IMG/VR virus record: IMGVR_UViG_3300044645_002359
Location: 137,261-201,260 of that record
Strand: one strand, 5' to 3'
Source of the DNA: a virus
Length of the DNA stretch: 64,000 nt
Made by a program: the position numbers and the translations under genes. Shown one piece after another: positions 1-8,953 of the stretch (its first letter is position 1; each line of letters opens with the position of its first letter). A model generated the notes under the pieces. It searched no databases. It saw nothing but the letters and a program-made list of their open reading frames with translations, and was not told where the DNA came from.

Positions 1-2
1 AA

Positions 3-635
3 CCCTGGGATACAACCCCCGGTTCACAAACTGGCCTTGGTTTTACAACCTGGACCAACTTCAACACCGCTTATGGCACCGCAACCGGCCCCGCCGCATG
101 GTCCGCTCTCTCTGCTAACCCCATTGAGGACATTCTGACCCTGAAGCGTGCTGTTGCCAACCAGATCGGCATCCGTCCGAACTCCGCTGTTCTTGGAACC
201 GCTGTTTTCGACCTCTTGCTGACCAACCAAGCGATCCTTGAGCGTATCAAGTATACCTCACCCGACAGCATCGATACAGATGTCATCGCTCGCTACTTCG
301 GTCTTGAGCGTGGCCTGCGCGTAGCCGAAGGTCGTTATTTGGCCGCAGACGGTACCTTGCAACCGGTATTCCCAAGCAACGGTATCCTTCTGTTCTACAG
401 CCCCAACGGCCCCTCTGATTCAATCATGCCTGCCGGTGGCGCTAATGCTGCGACTCCTGCGTTTAGCTACACATACCAGTTGACTGGCACACCCGCTGTC
501 CGTCCTGAGTACTACATTCGCGAACGCCGCGTTGTACGTGCTGAAATCTCAATCGAACGTGTGGTTAACCTAGTTGGCCTCGGTGCAACTGGTCTTATTG
601 GTTCTGGCGCTATGATCACCGACATCCTGTCCTGA
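3..635 (+). CDS. Major capsid protein, C-terminal part (5' end outside window)
   Basis: The open frame enters from the left edge and stops at 633-635, so only about 210 C-terminal residues are visible. They contain a pattern common in HK97-fold and Mu-like major head proteins: a stretch reading 'NSAVLGTAVFDLL', a helix with 'ILERIKY', then 'DVIARYFGLERGLRVAEG', a P-domain/spine arrangement in which a reference helix is followed by a beta strand. The tail ends in an arginine-rich strand ('YYIRERRVVRAEI') and a hydrophobic glycine-rich end. Codon use is rich in C-ending codons, as expected for a very highly expressed virion protein. It sits directly upstream of a tail-tube-like gene. The family call is from memory of the motif; another structural protein is possible but less likely. 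Confidence 0.7.
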   Translation, partial: PWDTTPGSQTGLGFTTWTNFNTAYGTATGPAAWSALSANPIEDILTLKRAVANQIGIRPNSAVLGTAVFDLLLTNQAILERIKYTSPDSIDTDVIARYFGLERGLRVAEGRYLAADGTLQPVFPSNGILLFYSPNGPSDSIMPAGGANAATPAFSYTYQLTGTPAVRPEYYIRERRVVRAEISIERVVNLVGLGATGLIGSGAMITDILS

Positions 636-662
636 TTAGGAAGGAAATAAAGAGGTGACACC

Positions 663-1106
663 ATGGCAATTCTCAGACCGATTACAAAGGCCCAGTACGA
701 AGTTTCCTTCGTAGCCCCTGACGGCCCCACCCTAATCGCCACGTTTACAAAATTCAGCGGAATCAAAGATTCCTCCGATAGTAGTGATTATGCCAATGGT
801 ACAGGTAACCGTATTTATCACGTTGTAGGCCCCAGAAAGGCAGACAACATCACTCTAACCGCACCGTACGATCCCACGATCTTCAAGCAGTTGGAAATTT
901 ACTGGTTGCAGTACAATTGTAGAGAAATCACAGTTACTATCACTCCAAAAGATTGTGTTGGAAACGGCTCAGCTGCGGCTGGCGGCCAATACACCTGTTA
1001 CGGATGTCAATTCATGTCTATCAATACTGCTGACGTTGACCGTGAAAGCGGCAACGTTCAAGAGATTGAAGTCCAGTTGACAGTGAACTCTTGGGATAGA
1101 ACCTGA
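663..1106 (+). CDS. Tail tube protein (gp19-like), probable
   Basis: A 147-residue protein with the size and beta-rich pattern of tail tube subunits of contractile phages. The N-terminal strand runs into 'KFSGIKDSSDSSDYANGTG', then 'NITLTAPYDP', an acidic/aromatic segment 'LEIYWLQYN', and a C-terminal strand ('VQEIEVQLTVNSW'), which follows the order seen in tube proteins (sG..., dy..G, vtL, eeitl). It carries five cysteines, unusual for the family. A strong Shine-Dalgarno (AGAGGTGAC) precedes the ATG, and the gene lies 27 nt after the capsid gene and directly before a terminator hairpin, so the capsid and tube genes probably share a transcript. Tube subunits polymerise on the baseplate around the tape measure. 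Confidence 0.6.
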   Translation: MAILRPITKAQYEVSFVAPDGPTLIATFTKFSGIKDSSDSSDYANGTGNRIYHVVGPRKADNITLTAPYDPTIFKQLEIYWLQYNCREITVTITPKDCVGNGSAAAGGQYTCYGCQFMSINTADVDRESGNVQEIEVQLTVNSWDRT

Positions 1107-1117
1107 GTCACAAGTGA

Positions 1118-1144
1118 AAGCCCCCTAACCGGGGCTTTTTTTTT
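1118..1144 (+). terminator. Rho-independent terminator after tail tube gene
   Basis: A 7-bp stem AAGCCCC/GGGGCTT with a 6-nt loop (CTAACC) runs straight into a nine-T tract. It closes the capsid/tail-tube transcript and is followed 15 nt later by a GGGTAAAACC promoter motif. Confidence 0.9.
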
Positions 1145-1158
1145 CGGATACCATAAGA

Positions 1159-1168
1159 GGGTAAAACC
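1159..1168 (+). promoter_or_regulatory. Late-type promoter motif GGGTAAAACC
   Basis: Copy of the recurring GGGTAAA motif, 36 nt before the ATG at 1195 and just behind the terminator at 1118-1144. It would start the baseplate operon. No -35 element is seen. Confidence 0.7.
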
Positions 1169-1194
1169 TTTGTAAGAATAGACCTTTTGTATAG

Positions 1195-1671
1195 ATGGCC
1201 AAAACCCTGTTTTCAAGTGGCGTCATAGTAACAAGTGAGTGGTTAAATGGCGCTAGAAATATAGTATTTGACGGCCAGGACTTAGACTGGCATTACAATC
1301 CCCTGGGTCTGAACTCCCTTGTAACCGTAGGACCTGATGGCTTAGACAGTCGCTACTTGACCTTGAGCACAAGCCAGCCAGGTTTGTCTAGCTCAGGCGA
1401 ATTTTTGACAGGGCAACCCATCTCGGGAGGGAAAGTTGTATCAGGTTCTTGGTCTTTCGGGTTTAATCCCGTAGAAAATCCAACCTTAACACAGAATTAC
1501 GATAACGCCCCTCAGAGCTACCTTACTAATCTCAAGTACGAAAATGCGAACGGGATAGACCCGGCATCCATTGCACAAAAGTTTGCAGCTTTGTCCGATT
1601 CAGACTTGATAACAAAGAAAGTTTTGGTGGAATACCTCAGTACTCTTGTAGTGGACAACGGCGAATACTAA
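1195..1671 (+). CDS. Putative virion protein, unknown
   Basis: A 158-residue protein I do not recognise at family level. Its N-terminus ('FSSGVIVTSEWLNGA') resembles the short peptide that opens many cyanophage fibre-like proteins, and its C-terminus ('LITKKVLVEYLSTLV') resembles the helix that ends oligomerising fibre segments. The middle is rich in Ser, Gly and Thr without hydrophobic segments or signal peptide. It is first in the operon that continues with the baseplate J-like gene 12 nt downstream, so a baseplate or tail-associated role is inferred from context only. The start is the ATG 36 nt after the GGGTAAAACC promoter motif; there is no clear Shine-Dalgarno site. Confidence 0.55.
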   Translation: MAKTLFSSGVIVTSEWLNGARNIVFDGQDLDWHYNPLGLNSLVTVGPDGLDSRYLTLSTSQPGLSSSGEFLTGQPISGGKVVSGSWSFGFNPVENPTLTQNYDNAPQSYLTNLKYENANGIDPASIAQKFAALSDSDLITKKVLVEYLSTLVVDNGEY

Positions 1672-1683
1672 TCGGAGATCCAA

Positions 1684-4506
1684 ATGCCACGTTATTCACC
1701 ACTACCGTCCGTTTCGATAGACCCCCGAAGTGAAGCAGATTTGGTTCAAGCTGCTGCCCAAACCGTCTACGAAGCCTCTAACAAAACTTTAAATGATTTC
1801 AGTGCAGGCAACCCTCTGGCAGTTCTTTTAGAGGGGCAGGCTTTCGCACAGGGAGAATTTTTGTATTGGGCCAATCAGCTACCAGACAAGATCCTGATTG
1901 AGTGGATAGGACCCTTTTTGGGGGCGATGAGAAGGCTGGGGACCACTTCCACAGCCGAGCTGGTTGTAACAATTCCCCCAACCGGGAGTTCTACAGTAAT
2001 TCCCTCAGGAACGATTTTTTCCACTAACCCTCAACTTACATCTGGAGAAAGTTACGAATTCATATCAAATTTAGACCTGGTTATACCTTCGGGAGAGGCG
2101 ACTGGAAGAGTTCCAGTGTATTCAAGGTTCGTTGGAAGCATATATAATGTTCCTTCAAATTCAATTACAGGGGTTGCTAATACAGGTGCTCTCAATCTTT
2201 CGGCAACCAACCCTCAGCCGTCTGTTGGAGGTAGCGACGTAGAAACTTTCCAAGAAGTACAGGAAAGATTTTTCACCCTTATCCGTAGAAGAAACCCTGT
2301 CAGTGAGTCCGATTGGCAAGACTTTTTCATTGATTTGTACGGGATTGGAACTTTAACTTCGGTTCAACCGAATCGTTCAAATTTTTACGGCTACAACTAC
2401 ACCCAAGATTACACTCTCCCTAATGGACAAGTCTCTTTCTTCGTGTTGGGTCCCAACGGTCAAGAATTAACCACGCAACAATTGTCCTTGGGTCAAAATG
2501 CGGTGAACTTTTCCGTACCCGTTGAAAACCAAGGACATTTATTCCCAATCACCTTGAGTCAAGTACAATACAACTTGACTGTTGAGGTTAACTCAAATGG
2601 ATCGTTCGGCTCAAACTTCAAAGACAGTTCTCTAAATTTTCGCGATAAACTTTTCTCAGTATTGACACCGGGTCAGACTTTTCCAGCCGACATCACACCG
2701 ACAGTAAGTGATATCGACGCCGCTTTTTACTCTACTTTTGATGCGAATACTAGATTTAGAGACCCCTCAATAACAGAGTCTTTAGCGTATAATACTCCAA
2801 ATTCCCTGAGTAAAGAAGCAGCGGTTTATACGAACGTCTATGATTTCACACCCTCAAGTAGTATCTTGAAGCAGAATGACCTTATTGTTGTAAACACCCC
2901 CAACCCAACTTTTTACCCAGTAGAGGCTGATTTCACACCTTATTCTTCCAATAAGTACGATCAGACCGTTTATGGTAATCTTTCCTTAAAGCAGATAAAA
3001 CCCTTGACGTCAGGATCTTACCTCCTTGGCGACATTGTGTATTACGACGGTGCTGGGGACCCGGCTGAACAAGGACTTCATGTTGTCTTAGAAAACCTCA
3101 ACATAGCTTCTTCTTCGGACGTTTTGTCTTCTATAGCAAGCGGAAAAGTGTCTGGGGTTAAAACTTTTTCACCCTGGGTTGTAGGCAACTCTTATGTTTA
3201 CTCCTCGGGAGGAACCATAGACCCTGAGATAGTAGAGTACAATTACTCTTCGGGAGAATTTGTGCCTCTGACTCCTTCTTCTGTTCCCTTAAACAGTCGC
3301 CCAGGAGGGTTCGCCTGGCTGGTTTCACAGAACTTCACTCTCAACCCTTCCACGAATGATATAACTGGGGCCCAGACCGAGGTTTTAATCGGATCCTATA
3401 TTACCCCTCAACAACTAGAGCCTAATTCGTCCTACACCTCTGGCATATGGGTTTGCACTCCCCAAATAGGCGGTGGACCATCACAAGTTGTAGATCCGTA
3501 CTACAACTATGTAGATCTGACCAAAGGGGCCATAGTGAAATATGCTTATGTTGAAGCTAATTTCACCTACACCCCTAACGAATTGACCGTTAGCGAGTAC
3601 TTCAACCTCCTAGTTGATCAAGGAGTGCTGTCGGAAATTCTAGTATTTGAAGGGGATGGCGGTTTGCCTATCTACAAGTACAAAGCTCGGTTTAAAGCGG
3701 GTCAATACTTGCTGTACAAAGAATCCGCGTCCTCTCTACCCACTTACTACATATCTTCCTTATTTTTCACACCAGATAGCACGAACATACAGGACTTACT
3801 AGGGAATGGCTCAGTCTACAATTTGGCGCCGACCCCTGCTCTTCAAGCGCAACTGAACTCTGATTTGGCGGGCTCTTCTCTGAAAAATTTCGATCGGATG
3901 TTCACTTTTTTCCTTGGAGACCGCACTTTTTTCCGGGAAGGCTCAAATGTACAGTCTTACACTGCAACTTCTGCAGTTACACCCTTATTTGACTTTAACA
4001 TTTATTTGAACAATGGAATTTTCGTTGAGTCCGAATCTTTAGGGCAAGCTCTACCTTTAGCTAATGGCTATATCCCGTTTTTTAATCCCGTTTACCTTAA
4101 CACCACTGAAGACACAATTTTAAGCGAGGACGGAAGAAATTACTACAGAGTCATGAAAGCTTTCACACCTTCTACAACGGTGACAAACTGGACTGGAATG
4201 GTGACAAACAACACGTCTAGGTACGAAGAATTCGCGGGCAATTTACTACGTTTTGTAGTCTCCTACCGGTGCGAAGAACCTGTTCTTTCCCAGTACGGAT
4301 TGGAGACTTCTTCAATTAAACTTGGATCTTGTCAGATAACCATCATACCCAGAAACACTGGCAGGAACTTTAGTTCCTCACCGAACTTAGTCTACGTCTG
4401 GGAGAATGCCTCAACCTTGAGCGAAGTACCCGATCTTTCCTGGTATACAGGAACCACTTTTGAATATAGCCCACCCAACTACGGTGAAGGAACGTTGGCC
4501 CTATGA
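1684..4506 (+). CDS. Baseplate wedge protein, gpJ/gp6-like
   Basis: A 940-residue protein whose first 250 residues follow the baseplate J family: an N-terminal helical region with large hydrophobics (about 40-85), 'AELVVTIPPTGSSTVIPSGT' (91-110, the G-T-x-F signature follows), 'VPVYSRFVGSIYNVPSNSITG' split around residues 143-163 (the 'G..gNvp...I' block), and 'GGSDVETFQEVQERF' (182-196, the GG.D.Et...R block). Such proteins form the wedge ring that holds the contractile baseplate together. The rest (250-940) is beta-rich, Ser/Thr/Tyr-rich and much longer than in simple phages, which suggests extra fibre- or plate-binding domains. A GGAG Shine-Dalgarno lies before the ATG, and the stop overlaps the next start in an ATGA junction. 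Confidence 0.8.
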   Translation: MPRYSPLPSVSIDPRSEADLVQAAAQTVYEASNKTLNDFSAGNPLAVLLEGQAFAQGEFLYWANQLPDKILIEWIGPFLGAMRRLGTTSTAELVVTIPPTGSSTVIPSGTIFSTNPQLTSGESYEFISNLDLVIPSGEATGRVPVYSRFVGSIYNVPSNSITGVANTGALNLSATNPQPSVGGSDVETFQEVQERFFTLIRRRNPVSESDWQDFFIDLYGIGTLTSVQPNRSNFYGYNYTQDYTLPNGQVSFFVLGPNGQELTTQQLSLGQNAVNFSVPVENQGHLFPITLSQVQYNLTVEVNSNGSFGSNFKDSSLNFRDKLFSVLTPGQTFPADITPTVSDIDAAFYSTFDANTRFRDPSITESLAYNTPNSLSKEAAVYTNVYDFTPSSSILKQNDLIVVNTPNPTFYPVEADFTPYSSNKYDQTVYGNLSLKQIKPLTSGSYLLGDIVYYDGAGDPAEQGLHVVLENLNIASSSDVLSSIASGKVSGVKTFSPWVVGNSYVYSSGGTIDPEIVEYNYSSGEFVPLTPSSVPLNSRPGGFAWLVSQNFTLNPSTNDITGAQTEVLIGSYITPQQLEPNSSYTSGIWVCTPQIGGGPSQVVDPYYNYVDLTKGAIVKYAYVEANFTYTPNELTVSEYFNLLVDQGVLSEILVFEGDGGLPIYKYKARFKAGQYLLYKESASSLPTYYISSLFFTPDSTNIQDLLGNGSVYNLAPTPALQAQLNSDLAGSSLKNFDRMFTFFLGDRTFFREGSNVQSYTATSAVTPLFDFNIYLNNGIFVESESLGQALPLANGYIPFFNPVYLNTTEDTILSEDGRNYYRVMKAFTPSTTVTNWTGMVTNNTSRYEEFAGNLLRFVVSYRCEEPVLSQYGLETSSIKLGSCQITIIPRNTGRNFSSSPNLVYVWENASTLSEVPDLSWYTGTTFEYSPPNYGEGTLAL

Positions 4507-5777
4507 GTCAAAACTTAGTTGCATTAAATGGTGGAAGAAACCAAATTGAAACCTCTTCCACTTTTCAACAAGGTGTAAACCTATCACGACAGTATGTTGA
4601 CACCCTAGGGTTAAACCCTCAGCCCACTGAGTGGGTTCTGGGGGGCAGACCTATCTATGGACGATTACCTTCTGCCTCACAAGTCTATAAACTAGACTTT
4701 GGGCTTGACGATGACTCCGCTTACGCTTACGTTCCCGTGGGAAGCAGCTCCTTCGGAAAAGGTTCTCTCCAGGTTCAGTCTTCTGGAGACAATAAATTCT
4801 TAACCATACAGTCCGGTGAAATTGTTTGGAAGTACGGAAATTTAGCAGCAAACCCGGTTATCATATCTCTAGAAGAAATGGGAATGATAAGCACGAAGTA
4901 CCTTTTAGCTTATCAACTCTACTATGACGATTCCCCCTTTGTCGCTGAATATTCAGTTGAAAACTTTTCCTTATCCGGGTATGAATTGAGTGTGAGTAGC
5001 AGTACAGATGTGGTAGAAGGTTGGAGGTACACCCCTGTCTTCGCATTCACGGATCTTGAGTCTCAAACTTGGAGAAATTACGACGGTCTCTTCCCTTCTT
5101 ACTCCAGTGAAGCTTTTCTCTCTTGGCAGAGTCCTTACCCTGCCGCTTATTCCGACCTCACCTTAAGATGCCCTGCGAATTCTTCTGTAACAGGAACAGC
5201 TTCCCTGTACTATATGACTTGTCCCAATCCCGTGGAAGGGGAGACTTACTGTTCGAGCCCCGAATGGATTCTGCAAGGAACTACGAATGTTGAGTCTGAC
5301 ACCGACGGGCAATACTTTAAGTTTTCTTTCCCCCAGCCTTCATACCGCTACGGTTGGAAAGTCGTGTGGTCCGACATTAAAGTTACAATAAATAGAGTAC
5401 TCGTAAGCGGCGTTCTCTCTCTGCTAAGGAAACCTGCAACGGCGACAAGTTTTTTCCGCTTAATCGCCTACCCCGAAAATAGCGTCCCTAAGACTGTGAA
5501 GAATGCCATAGGAATTGAAGTTCCGACCACGTTATGCAAACTCGCTTACGTGGACATAAATGGAGCATATGAAGTTGAGAAGATAACTGACCTTAGAGAA
5601 ATAGTTCACACAGACTATCAACCTGTAGCTGACTGGTTGACTAAGGGATTTGACGAAAATTTGATCAACTTATTTTCACAAGTTAAAGAGTACCCTACCC
5701 TTTGGATGAGCCCCACCGAGTGCATGGTACAAGAATACCTCTCTTTGGAAGAGAAGTTGATTACAGTGGAGAAATGA
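4503..5777 (+). CDS. Baseplate-associated structural protein, unknown
   Basis: A 424-residue protein translated from an ATG that overlaps the stop of the J-like gene (ATGA), so the two are translationally coupled and probably made in fixed ratio. It is beta-rich, aromatic and serine-rich, with no signal peptide or membrane segment. The C-terminal quarter turns helical and acidic ('DINGAYEVEKITDLREIVH', later 'YLSLEEKLITVEK'). Position directly after the wedge protein would fit a second wedge or tail-fibre-network component (the role of gpI in simpler phages), but sequence alone does not show this. Only 1 nt separates it from the next large gene. Confidence 0.6.
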   Translation: MSQNLVALNGGRNQIETSSTFQQGVNLSRQYVDTLGLNPQPTEWVLGGRPIYGRLPSASQVYKLDFGLDDDSAYAYVPVGSSSFGKGSLQVQSSGDNKFLTIQSGEIVWKYGNLAANPVIISLEEMGMISTKYLLAYQLYYDDSPFVAEYSVENFSLSGYELSVSSSTDVVEGWRYTPVFAFTDLESQTWRNYDGLFPSYSSEAFLSWQSPYPAAYSDLTLRCPANSSVTGTASLYYMTCPNPVEGETYCSSPEWILQGTTNVESDTDGQYFKFSFPQPSYRYGWKVVWSDIKVTINRVLVSGVLSLLRKPATATSFFRLIAYPENSVPKTVKNAIGIEVPTTLCKLAYVDINGAYEVEKITDLREIVHTDYQPVADWLTKGFDENLINLFSQVKEYPTLWMSPTECMVQEYLSLEEKLITVEK

Positions 5778-5778
5778 A

Positions 5779-8616
5779 ATGACAGAGATTAAGCCCACAT
5801 TCAACGTAGAAGAGTTTGAAAATTACGGAAACACAAACTTTTTCCTGACCGCCGACCAATTAAACTCAGTAGCCCTAACAGAGAGTAGAGTAAATGAGCA
5901 ACTTGATTGGCTGGCACAATTGCTCGGGTGGAGCGGTCCTAACTACTGGAACAATCTTGTTTCGTCTGTTTCTCAGAAGAGGGGTCTACAAACCGGCACT
6001 TTCGGTGTGTATGACGGATATCTGTACCCCGAGATAGTTGAGGTCCGAAACTGGGAAAACAAAGTAATTGTGAAGGCAGACACGAGAATTCAGGTTGGTC
6101 AAACTTTCTACTTAGGAGATTACTCATACATCCTGTTGGGAATGAGCCAAGCTGGGGGGAATTACAGCTTGGACTTTGGAACTTTAACTGAGCAATTTTA
6201 CACCGATCTTTCCGGAAATGAGCAGCTCAAAGTAATCGCCCCGAAATCTCTTCCAAGCCCCTTCTACCGCCCAGAGCCAGGAGTATCAGCTAACGCCTCT
6301 TTTATTTGCGAGATTCAAGGTTCCAATCTCGTTTTGTTCCCCGACTATAACACCGAAAGAACACTACCCTACAAGTTTAACACTTTCGTTGCCGGAGGTA
6401 GATACTACTTTAACCTGCCTGTAACTCTCAGCAGTGATACGGTATCGCTTTCGCCTGCATACGACTTTTCCAGAGAACTATGGTACCTTAACATCCCTCT
6501 TAACTTGACAACAGATGAGTTAGGTTTGGAGGGTGCTCTTTCCTATGAAGGTTCAACTTTATTGGTTAGGGTATCTCCTTGGACGAACCCCTCAGATTGG
6601 GGAAATTATGATAAAATAAATAACTTCCGAGGGGTTTGGTCGAACAAGGGAGGTAAGTTGCCTTTTCACTTCGTCTTCGACGCTCTTAGCATACATGGAT
6701 TCAACGAAAGAGTTTCTCTTTGGTTGGGCAACGTTGAAAGATCAATAAAGTTTGATGAGCTCCTTGACTTCGTATACTATCAGACGGTTCCAATATCACC
6801 TGGAGAGCCAGATTTAGGGTACGGTAAAGTATGGTGGAACAGCCAATCCGGAAGTTTTTCGGTCTTTCTAGGGGATCCATTAAATTGCGGTCCGTGGGCT
6901 GAAGTGAACTACCCAGAGTTCCCTGAATTTGGACCCTTTCCTGACTTCGTTTTCCCGGATGTTTCAAGCTTTTCAACCTATACCGGAGATATACCAGAAG
7001 GGTGTCTTGTTACAATTTTAGACTTGTCAGGTTTGGACCCTTCCTTGGGAATTGAGGGTTTAACGCAGACTTTACTTGGTCCAGGACAGATAGAGATGTT
7101 CAGAAAAGAAAGTTCCGAATATTGGACACCTTATTTCATAGCATTCAACTTAGAAAGTGACTTTTCAGTGAACGCTGAGCTCTTGCCTTCTAGAACGCCT
7201 GTGAAACTCTTAGATTCCACGGGTTTGTCTCCCACAGGTGTTAATTATTCTGTTTCCAACCTGAGCCTTGCTGTGTCTGAGTCCTACCCTCTTCTCCTTA
7301 TGAAGGGTACTTCCGAGGGCTCTTGGTACATATCTCCCCCTTCAGACCTCAAATATATCGGAAATACGAGACTATTCGAAAGTTCTCAAGACTACGAAAA
7401 ACCGGTCGACGGGGAGATGAACTGGGACTTTTCAAACCCAGATCCAAAAACAAGACTTGCACGAGTTTTTTACTACAACCGCTGGGAACAAGACCTATTA
7501 ACGAGCGAATGGACATTAGCAGGGGACTGGGTTGGGGTGAATGATGGGACATCTTCTTCGTCGGTTCCAGAGGTTGTAGACTTTGGAGCCATACTAGTTT
7601 ACTGTAACGGGGAACTTCTCTCAGAAGGGGAATCCCTTAGACTACCAAATTTTCAGTTTAGTTTTGAAGTGGACCCCGGTACAGGGATTTTCAATTTCCT
7701 GTATGTGCCCTTGAACTACAACGGCTGCGTAAATCTACCGAAAATAACCGTATCGGACTCACTAACTTCTGCGTTTAAGTTCGATATCTCTAACCTGGTG
7801 TTCAGCGGTTTAACTTACTACATGTCACCAAATGTAGTAGACAGCGAAACTCTACTTAGGTTGTGGAAAAGTGAGCCACTTCACGTTGTTGATTCAATCA
7901 GTGAGCTTGAACTCTTAAGAAACTCTAACCCCTTGAGAGCAGATGTGAACCAAGGTCCTGGTGACATAAACTGGGAGAGATACTTCGTGCGTCTTCCTCC
8001 CGCTTATGGGAGAAATGGAAAAGAATGGCAAAAGGTTAACCTTATATGCCAGGACTTCGGTTACTGGGGTTCTTCTATAAGTCCCGAGAAAATGGCTTGT
8101 CCCTCTGAGCTAGCAGAGCCTAGAATCTACGAACAGGTAGTTCTTTACGGAGAAAGAGTAGACTCTCCTTCTTACTTATATTCTGAGCCTTACTTATACT
8201 CAGACGTTATGTATGACTTTGGAAATTCAGGCGACTACAACAATTCAGATATTGTCCCTGGCTTCGACAGGCCCTATGACGACTTTGACGAAGCAGAGCT
8301 TGTGAATTACAACCCTTTGCATAACCGCCAAGCAAATACTTCCTCCACAGGTACTGGCTACGGGGATTGGGAAGGAATTTACCTGCGCTCTCAAGCTTGC
8401 TCAAGTCTGAGTGGTTTCCTCGTTAACGATCTAAGCGACGGTTCTTTAGAGTCTTTACCGGCACCTGTGTGGGATGCAAGTATTTATAAGTGCCCCCCTC
8501 TCTGTATAGACGGGAAGGCATCGTCTACAGTCGACTCAAATCATTTCAAGATAGGGTACTCTTTCTTCGCCGCCGATCTTTCAGCCGCAGAAGAAGGGTG
8601 TTTTGACTTTGAGTAG
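5779..8616 (+). CDS. Giant baseplate/tail-periphery protein, unknown
   Basis: A 945-residue protein, the third large member of the 1.2-8.6 kb operon, beginning 1 nt after the preceding stop. The N-terminus is acidic and helical with 'EQLDWLAQLLGWSGPNYWNN'; the rest is beta-rich and aromatic with many 'G-W/Y' pairs, Asn, Ser and Pro, as in adhesins and baseplate-peripheral proteins. Three cysteines near residues 760-780 and several near the C-terminus stand out. I see no enzymatic motif. Size and location suggest a short-fibre or baseplate-periphery role; this is inference from position. Translation ends two bases before the next promoter motif at 8619. Confidence 0.6.
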   Translation: MTEIKPTFNVEEFENYGNTNFFLTADQLNSVALTESRVNEQLDWLAQLLGWSGPNYWNNLVSSVSQKRGLQTGTFGVYDGYLYPEIVEVRNWENKVIVKADTRIQVGQTFYLGDYSYILLGMSQAGGNYSLDFGTLTEQFYTDLSGNEQLKVIAPKSLPSPFYRPEPGVSANASFICEIQGSNLVLFPDYNTERTLPYKFNTFVAGGRYYFNLPVTLSSDTVSLSPAYDFSRELWYLNIPLNLTTDELGLEGALSYEGSTLLVRVSPWTNPSDWGNYDKINNFRGVWSNKGGKLPFHFVFDALSIHGFNERVSLWLGNVERSIKFDELLDFVYYQTVPISPGEPDLGYGKVWWNSQSGSFSVFLGDPLNCGPWAEVNYPEFPEFGPFPDFVFPDVSSFSTYTGDIPEGCLVTILDLSGLDPSLGIEGLTQTLLGPGQIEMFRKESSEYWTPYFIAFNLESDFSVNAELLPSRTPVKLLDSTGLSPTGVNYSVSNLSLAVSESYPLLLMKGTSEGSWYISPPSDLKYIGNTRLFESSQDYEKPVDGEMNWDFSNPDPKTRLARVFYYNRWEQDLLTSEWTLAGDWVGVNDGTSSSSVPEVVDFGAILVYCNGELLSEGESLRLPNFQFSFEVDPGTGIFNFLYVPLNYNGCVNLPKITVSDSLTSAFKFDISNLVFSGLTYYMSPNVVDSETLLRLWKSEPLHVVDSISELELLRNSNPLRADVNQGPGDINWERYFVRLPPAYGRNGKEWQKVNLICQDFGYWGSSISPEKMACPSELAEPRIYEQVVLYGERVDSPSYLYSEPYLYSDVMYDFGNSGDYNNSDIVPGFDRPYDDFDEAELVNYNPLHNRQANTSSTGTGYGDWEGIYLRSQACSSLSGFLVNDLSDGSLESLPAPVWDASIYKCPPLCIDGKASSTVDSNHFKIGYSFFAADLSAAEEGCFDFE

Positions 8617-8618
8617 GC

Positions 8619-8628
8619 GGGTAAAATT
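8619..8628 (+). promoter_or_regulatory. Late-type promoter motif GGGTAAAATT
   Basis: Motif copy 29 nt before the ATG at 8648, immediately after the stop of the 945-residue gene. It would start the spike/adaptor/terminase operon. Confidence 0.7.
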
Positions 8629-8647
8629 CTTTAGCTAAGAAACTAAA

Positions 8648-8950
8648 ATGACAACGAGAAAGAAAAAAGTGTTTTCCGACATTGAGAGTCTAGAACAAGG
8701 CTTAACAGAAGAGATTCTTGAAGAAAGTTTTTCATTACCCTCCTTAGAAGATTTCTCGGAGACCCCTGTAGAAAAGGAAGAGGAGCCAGAACCTATTGAA
8801 AAGGTGAAGGAAGTAACCGAAGAAGTGAAAGCTGAGGTTATTGAACAAGAACCCGAAGGGCAACCTGTTCAAGTGAGACCGAGACCGGCTGCTCCAGCTA
8901 AACGGATCCCTTCCAAAAACACTCCGAAACTTTCTGCTAAACTTAGGTAA
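8648..8950 (+). CDS. Small acidic/basic-tailed protein, unknown
   Basis: A 100-residue protein of extreme composition: a basic start (TRKKK), a Glu-rich middle of about 70 residues with only hydrophobic spacing residues, and a Pro/Arg/Lys-rich tail. It is predicted disordered or helical without a fold signature. It is promoter-proximal, 31 nt after the start of the GGGTAAAATT leader region, and lies 3 nt ahead of the gp5-like gene. Such charged proteins in morphogenesis operons are often scaffolds or assembly chaperones, but nothing in the sequence proves this. Confidence 0.55.
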   Translation: MTTRKKKVFSDIESLEQGLTEEILEESFSLPSLEDFSETPVEKEEEPEPIEKVKEVTEEVKAEVIEQEPEGQPVQVRPRPAAPAKRIPSKNTPKLSAKLR

Positions 8951-8953
8951 ACT

